Part shown: piece by piece, positions 59,101 to 64,000 of the stretch
How positions within the stretch are numbered: the stretch's first letter is position 1
Layout of the letters: each line of letters opens with the position of its first letter
Source: Luidia sarsii
Taxonomy: Eukaryota > Echinodermata > Asteroidea > Paxillosida > Luidiidae
Length of the DNA stretch: 64,000 nucleotides
Reading direction: 5' to 3'
NCBI GenBank assembly: GCA_949987565.1
Contig: OX465110.1
Location: 16,222,394 to 16,286,393 of the forward strand
The notes under the pieces: model-generated
What the model saw: only the letters and a program-made list of their open reading frames with translations
Databases searched by the model: none
Told to the model about the DNA's origin: nothing
Made by a program: the position numbers and the translations under genes

Positions 59101-62100
59101 AGGATCGAAACGTCAGGCCCTCTAACTTTTCAGATTCTTTTTGTTTAGTGATGATAGAATTTGATCATCCCAATTCAAAGGAAGAATTTCCAATGGGTAA
59201 ATCTTCCTGGCGTCCGCACTTGGACTATCGACTCGGGTAAACTAACCGAGACGATTGGTAAAACTAACCGACTCATGTACCCCGCACCCTCACGAGTCTT
59301 GCATACAGTAAGACGGCGGGACGGCGGATGTGTTTTTTTACCGAGTCGTTTACCGAGACGTGGTGTCTGGATTGGACTTTTCGACTCGGTTAAACTGACC
59401 TGGTCAATTTAATCGGGCAGAAATTGGTCGGTTAAACTACCCATTCGAGTCGGGTAAGTTAGCTGGGAGGAAAACTTCCTGGGCTGTCCGCATTGGACTT
59501 AAAATGGTCAAGTTACCCATTTGCTCGGTTAGTTTACCCAAATTAAGTCCAGTGCAGACAGGGCTTAGGGGGAACATTTTTATTAACATGGGAAGATTTT
59601 CTACTGTTGATGTCAAGTGGGGATCGCAAGTGTACATTTTGCAGAAGGAAATTCCAACATTTCTTTGGATTTGGAGAGAAAATTTAGATGAAGAAATGTG
59701 CATCATTTCCATGCAAAATTGGATCGTTCACTTGGAACAAGGCCTCTTAACCCCATGACGTCTTAATGTTTACCCATACACACCTCCATACACATGTATG
59801 TACAGTACTTGTGTACTAAATATTTGCATTACTAAGTGCATATCTGTGCATACGTTTACTATTTCCATGCCATGAATTCCTAATAATGAGGGATATTATT
59901 TATGCATCTGACAATTTATGCTTTAGGTTGGTGGACTTACAATAGGGTCGTTTCTACTGTGCAAGTAATCGCAATTTGAATCACAATTTTTAAAAAACGT
60001 GGATTTGGGGGGCTGGTGTCCACACAGGCCAACAAATCGCAACGCAAACAATCGCGAGCTGATTGGGTACGTTCAGACAGCATTTTGAATTAGCTACTAC
60101 CGTTTTAACCTGATCGGTTTTTTAAAAGTGTGTCTGAACGCTGCGACACCATTTTAACTTTAAAACAGATCCGGTTTAACTCGCCGTTATATCGCAAATT
60201 TCAAACTGCTCGAGATGAGGGTTTAGCGCTAAAACCGATCTGGTTTAGTCGTTAATTAATAGGACACAATCACCTTTCAACATCTGGTTTTTAGGCAGCG
60301 ATGTTGACCCGCCTGGCTGCACCGCTTGCGTAACAGGTGAAAATGCGCGATGTGTTTGCAGGATGTGTGTGTGTGTAGTGTGCACTTTATGCATATAGGT
60401 GGAAGTCCGCACTGGATGAGGGGCAGAGTGCGTGACCTTATAAAACCGAAAATAAAACCAAACTGGTCTTAACTGCTTGCCGTAGTATGCTGTATGAACG
60501 GACAATTTATGACTTGCCCCCTGTGTTTAGAAGATGTTTCAACTGGATTGTTTTTAAACTAACACTCTGTCTGAATGTAGCCATTGTGGTTAGCAGTTGT
60601 GGCCCATGCAAGGCATATAAACATGCACAGCACTTCCTGTCAGAGTGCAAGCAGTGCATTGTGGGATTGAAAAAAATATACCGTTGAATTCAGTGAAGCA
60701 ATTCCACATGCACCGCACGGCAAATAAATGTGATTATTCAGAAAAGTCTCGCTAATAGTGGAGTCTGAATCGCGATTCAAATCCCACCAATAGGCCTAAA
60801 GTGCAGGTTTTTTTGTCCACGCACACAGATCTTGGAGTTTGAATCGCGATTCAAATAATTGAGCTTCGTGGGGACAGTGGAAATGGCCCAATGTGGCATA
60901 AAAAGTATTTGTGTTGTTTTGTTTGAACCAAGGACAAGGTATCCAATTTCTCATCCTGTCCTAGTGTTTCTGTTGCCATTTGCCGACTTCATTGTACTAA
61001 AACTACTATACCATGTAGCTACATACTGTACATGTAGACTTAAGGCAATGTGCTCTTACAGTCAAGTCTGTCAACAAATATTCATGCTGTTTATCTTTTC
61101 TCCCTCTTTCAGAGAAAGGAAGAAGAAAATTGAAGACATAAGGAGGAATATCCGAGATGCAATTTTGGTAAGCAGAAACTGCACTAGGATGACATTTGGG
61201 AATAAAGGCAGTTTGTTTTATATTTTGTATAGTGATCAAACACCATACTGTTTCTGTGGTAAGGATTTAGGGAAATAGACTTTGAAGTTCAAAGTGTCCT
61301 TGATAGCAACCATGCATAGGAACAGTGTGCCTGTCAGTGCCCAGTAGTCATATGTTACCACAGACCAATGCACCAAATCCCTAATTTATACACATGCATG
61401 ATTCACCACAGTAGGAAGGGAACCAAGGACCTTCCATCTAAAAGTGCAAATGTCTTGATCCCTGATTTTGATCAAGCAGATGCATCAAGGAGAGGGGGTT
61501 GCCAGCAGATTTGTAAATCATTTTGCCGTGATTTTATTTTTTAGTTGACTATCGGAGGCCACTGAGTAAGGCATTCTGCTTGCATCTGTGCAGTTTATTT
61601 TTAACGGTAGACATTCTCACAGGCATTTGCAAGAAGGTGAGGTCAAGTTCCTTGGTTTGCATCTTAGAGGAGGAACCTCAGGTCACAGCCAAGATGGACC
61701 TCAAACAACCTTAGTGTTAGATATGTTACTGCCCCCTTAAATACCGAGGCCAGTATTGTAGAGCTACATTACTGAAGATTCTGCTTTTAAATTGCAACGT
61801 CACAAAAGCCCTGTTTACTACAATCTTGATGTTTTTTAGTTGACTATCGGAGCTTAACTATCTGTATAAATCTCACTAATTTTTTTTTACAGAATCTGCT
61901 ATTTATATTCATAATAATGTGCCTATTCTGCGAATTGATGTAATTCTTGTTTTGGCTGTTTTTCAACCCTTTCTCAACAGACGATAACAGGGGCAATGAG
62001 TACCTTAACGCCACCCATTCAACTAGCAGAACCTCAGAATCAATTCAGATTGGATTATATTCAAGACGTCTCAAGTTCACCTGATTTTGACTATCCAGAG
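55976..62100 (+). CDS. GNAS: G protein alpha-s subunit, 5' part (exons 1-4), continues beyond window
   Basis: Exons 55976-56114, 56351-56423, 61113-61167 and 61981-62100 join in frame: 129 codons up to [10 protein letters not shown]. The start [20 protein letters not shown] has Gly2/Cys3 for palmitoylation. [20 protein letters not shown] is the Gs-specific N-terminal helix. GAGESGKST is the P-loop (G1) and [20 protein letters not shown] opens the helical domain. [16 protein letters not shown] follows; all match animal Gs, including the short form lacking the extra exon-3 segment. In animals Gs couples receptors to adenylyl cyclase at the plasma membrane. Switch regions and the C-terminus lie outside. 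The alternative exon at 45462 can splice to exon 2. Confidence 0.94.
56351..56423 (+). CDS. GNAS: Gs alpha exon 2 (P-loop)
   Basis: Acceptor [29 protein letters not shown] then GFSPE; donor GTAAGT, phase 2. Confidence 0.96.
56826..56875. repeat. Family A half element, copy 16
   Basis: CCTTTGAGAAAGGTCCTGCT, GGATCGAAACGTCAGGCCC, ACTAAATCTTA. Confidence 0.85.
57021..57077. repeat. Family A half element, copy 17
   Basis: TTTAGTGGGCCTGACGTTTT, GATCCTAGCAGGACC, TTTCTCAAAGGCAGAG; opposite orientation to copy 16, 145 bp away, so the two halves face apart. Confidence 0.85.
58165..58655 (+). pseudogene. Decayed non-LTR retrotransposon fragment (end of ORF2)
   Basis: Reads [20 protein letters not shown] and [11 protein letters not shown], then after an insertion [20 protein letters not shown]. 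These resemble the C-terminal region after reverse transcriptase in animal non-LTR elements (AQR.MER.M.GI..RD; RDD(I/L)...G..W...A). It has stops and frame changes, and is split by a family F element at 58407-58562. Family assignment is from memory of the motif, not a search. Confidence 0.55.
58407..58562. repeat. Family F foldback element, copy 6
   Basis: GGCTGGATTTCACAAAGCC left, GTTTGGTGAAATCGACTGC right, interior GATGGATAACCCATCGTTAG. Inserted in the retrotransposon remnant. Confidence 0.85.
58969..59131. repeat. Family A palindrome, copy 18
   Basis: Flank GCAAACTGCTCACGGACTAA, arm GAGGTCCTGACGTTTCGATC, centre TTTCTTTGCTTTTGAGAAAGG, mirror GAAACGTCAGGCCCTCTAAC. Confidence 0.9.
59188..59565. 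mobile_element. Family P MITE, copy 3 (left end truncated)
   Basis: Begins within the element at CCAATGGGTAAATCTTCCTG and runs to the right end AGTCCAGTGCAGACAGGGCT; lacks about the first 46 bp of copy 1. Confidence 0.75.
59945..60064. mobile_element. Family D element copy 2, left part
   Basis: GGGTCGTTTCTACTGTGC then CGCAATTTGAATCACAA; broken at about 60064 by family E copy 2 and continued at 60585. Confidence 0.65.
60065..60584 (-). mobile_element. Family E element, copy 2, nested in family D
   Basis: Ends GGGTACGTTCAGACAGC and CTGTCTGAATGTAGCC; interior GCAGCGATGTTGACCCGCC is the reverse complement of copy 1. It separates two halves of a family D element. Confidence 0.75.
60585..60889. 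mobile_element. Family D element copy 2, right part
   Basis: AAACATGCACAGCACTTCCT, GTGCATTGTGGGATT and TTTGAATCGCGATTCAAAT match copy 1; right end CAGTGGAAATGGCCC mirrors the left end at 59945. Confidence 0.7.
61113..61167 (+). CDS. GNAS: Gs alpha exon 3
   Basis: Acceptor CCCTCTTTCAG; completes Glu, then [18 protein letters not shown]; donor GTAAGC, phase 2 to 0. Confidence 0.93.
61168..61980. other. Gs intron 3
   Basis: No gene or repeat family recognised; TTTAGTTGACTATCGGAG occurs twice (about 61541 and 61838). Confidence 0.45.
61981..62100 (+). CDS. GNAS: Gs alpha exon 4
   Basis: Acceptor [31 protein letters not shown] and [20 protein letters not shown]; donor GTACTG, phase 0. Confidence 0.95.
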
Positions 62101-64000
62101 GTACTGTACTGCCCAACCATTCTTTAATTAATTTCTGTAGTGTAGAAATCTCACCGCCACATTCATGGAGCCAACTTTTGAACAGCCCTGCCTGTGAAAT
62201 TGATAGGAGTCATTCTGTGGTATCCATGGTGAAGGAATTCAGATCCTAGAATCATATAATTTTTTTTTATCCTTATTGACAAAAGGGATACCATGAGGGG
62301 ATGGGGGTACTTAAATGTAGCGCTGTCATTAGAAAGAAAGTAATTGGAGCTGTTTGTGGTACCGTACAACTCACAAAGGCATGCACAGTAGCCATTTTTT
62401 ATGCAAGGAGGCACTAACTGGCTGCACTAGGCCTAGTTACTTAAACCTCCCCCCCCCACCCGATGCAATGAGGTCATGAATATGGAAATTACATTTGTCT
62501 GACCAAGGGGCTTACCTCTCATCTATTGGCCTATCATATCATGCCACTCACTAGCGATGAATTCCCTCATAGAGACAGCAGAACTAGTACTACCAAAATT
62601 TGCAATCAAATCTTGCTTTGTTGAGAGAAATGTATGCAGATTTCTTCATATTTAGCATATATGTCCATGTACATGTACTGTACTAGATGGAGTCAATTGT
62701 CCGATGCGTATTGTAACTTACACGCACAATCAATCACAGGATTCAGGATGCATGGTAGGGGCCATACGATCAATTGCAGAGTGTACATGTCTATATGACG
62801 GTTCATAATGCTTTGTGAAATTGACCCCACACACAGGGAAATGCTATATGTTTATCAAATGCATGTAAATTCACAACCGAGCGTACAACCATATGCACAT
62901 GCTGGTATGTCGATTATAGGCTTGCATGTACATGTACATGTTACCTAGTGTAAATAACATTATGTCTATCCATCCTACATGAGCATGTACCGGTATGTGG
63001 TATTGAAATTTTTTCCTGCTATGCAATGCATAAGTTTTTAGTCTGGTTTCTGAAACTCATTTTTAAGAAATCGTGCACCTCTGTACATTTGATATTATAT
63101 TTGATTAACTCCGACTATCGGGCAGTGATTTGGCATTTGCTGTGAATAAATTACTGTTGCTTATTCAGTTTACATTCCAATTAGTTTACACAGCCCCTGT
63201 CTAACCTAATAGACAATTTGCATGAGTAATGCACACTTCTGCACACGTTAACCTGGCATGAAAAAAAAAATCCCAATAATAGCTGTCTGATTTCGCCATG
63301 GGAGTGTGGACCGTGGTATGACAAGATTAACACATGTGAAAGTCTCAGTAGGACAAACAGAATGTTGTGTGACCCGGTGTTCCTGCAGAGTGCGAGGAAC
63401 CCCCTCTGGCTAGTCAATGGCTGGGCTATTTTTAGCCTGTTCCCGCCCTTCATTCCTCCATAGTGACTAAGCAGGTTGGGATAATCCCTGGTTCCTGGCG
63501 GCACACTCGCCCTTCTACCCTTTTTTGTACTGGCTGGTTACAGTACTACAGGTACCCAAACAAAAGGCGGTATCCCTTATGCCAAATATACACACAGGCA
63601 CACACCCTCCTCCCCCTACATGCACACCTAGCTGGGTTATTTATAGCACCAGTGTTTTTTTCTGTTTTTCTTTTCTTATAAATAGCAACAGGAAGGTTTA
63701 GCCAGACTCTGGGAGATAGTCTTGTTTGTTGAAATAGTTGGCAGTGTGGTTGAAAAGCCTTTTTGTCAGGGTGCCATGACCCTTTTGTTGTGCTCACTGC
63801 CAAGAATAATGCATTGCATACATGTATCCAGCATGCTCAGTGGTGGCCTATAGTACATAGTAAACCAAACAGACATGAGCAAGGCACCGTTGGATTTTAC
63901 CAAGCAAAATTACAACACGTGCATGTCCATGCAGGCTGTAGCGACAAAGCAGTTTATGCTTCAGGGATTTTATTGAGGTCGCCTGGGTATTTTCACCTCC
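62101..64000. other. Start of Gs intron 4 (continues out of window)
   Basis: No exon matching the next Gs segment was found. Contains a degenerate family F copy (62688-62827) and several ACATGTACATGT-type short palindromes (62664-62676, 62925-62940). Confidence 0.5.
62688..62827. repeat. Family F foldback element, degenerate copy 7
   Basis: GGAGTCAATTGTCCGATGCG left, ATGCTTTGTGAAATTGACCCC right, interior CACAATCAATCACAGGATTC. Confidence 0.55.

Larger units (their letters stand above)
56424..61112. other. Gs intron 2 (4.7 kb), rich in mobile elements
   Basis: Contains family A copies 16-18, a retrotransposon remnant split by a family F element, family P copy 3 and a family D element split by a family E element. 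57078-58164 and 58656-58968 show nothing assignable. Confidence 0.7.

Overview
This window is animal nuclear DNA with intron-rich genes. It holds no operons, no ribosome binding sites and no prokaryotic features. Its proteins resemble those of animals in general, and the intron sizes (0.05 to about 5 kb), compact genes and dense short inverted-repeat elements suggest an invertebrate deuterostome (echinoderm, hemichordate or amphioxus grade). That placement is an inference; the species is not recognised.

Four protein-coding loci are supported by spliced, phase-consistent exons. (1) A complete CDYL-like gene on + (1159-10896, 8 coding exons, 594 residues) has an N-terminal chromodomain and a C-terminal crotonase fold lacking both catalytic glutamates. 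(2) A complete NEURL2-like gene on - (24915-22456, 2 exons, 323 residues) has an NHR domain and a C-terminal SOCS box. (3) A complete SEH1 nucleoporin / GATOR2 WD40 gene on + (25685-41621, 13 exons, 411 residues) lies head to head with NEURL2 across about 770 bp and has one GC-AG intron. (4) The 5' part of a G protein alpha-s gene on + has exons 1-4 at 55976-62100 and the rest lies beyond the window. About 10.5 kb upstream of its exon 1, at 45462-45600, lies a second exon that encodes a different G-alpha N-terminus of exactly the same length and splice phase. It looks like an alternative first exon of the Gs gene.

The rest is mostly non-autonomous mobile DNA. I could sort it by eye into families: a very abundant foldback family (about 18 copies, core GGATCGAAACGTCAGGCCC); two families flanked by TTAA (piggyBac-like); a family with 3-bp TTA/ATA target duplications; several foldback families sharing CCAGGGG..ATTTCA ends but with unrelated interiors; a GTTTGCGGTGACACC hairpin family; tRNA-derived SINEs; and nested insertions. 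The NEURL2 intron is over 80 percent such elements, and several insertions stop within 20-40 bp of splice sites. There are also a 28-bp and an 84-bp minisatellite and a long GACT repeat, all in SEH1 introns, and one decayed non-LTR retrotransposon fragment.

The genes do not form one pathway. Chromatin repression (CDYL), ubiquitin ligase substrate recognition (NEURL2), nuclear pore/mTORC1 control (SEH1) and receptor signalling to adenylyl cyclase (Gs) are separate roles. The neighbourhood is still notable: in human, SEH1L and GNAL are both at 18p11.21, and NEURL2 and GNAS are both on 20q13, so the order here may be the unduplicated ancestral arrangement.
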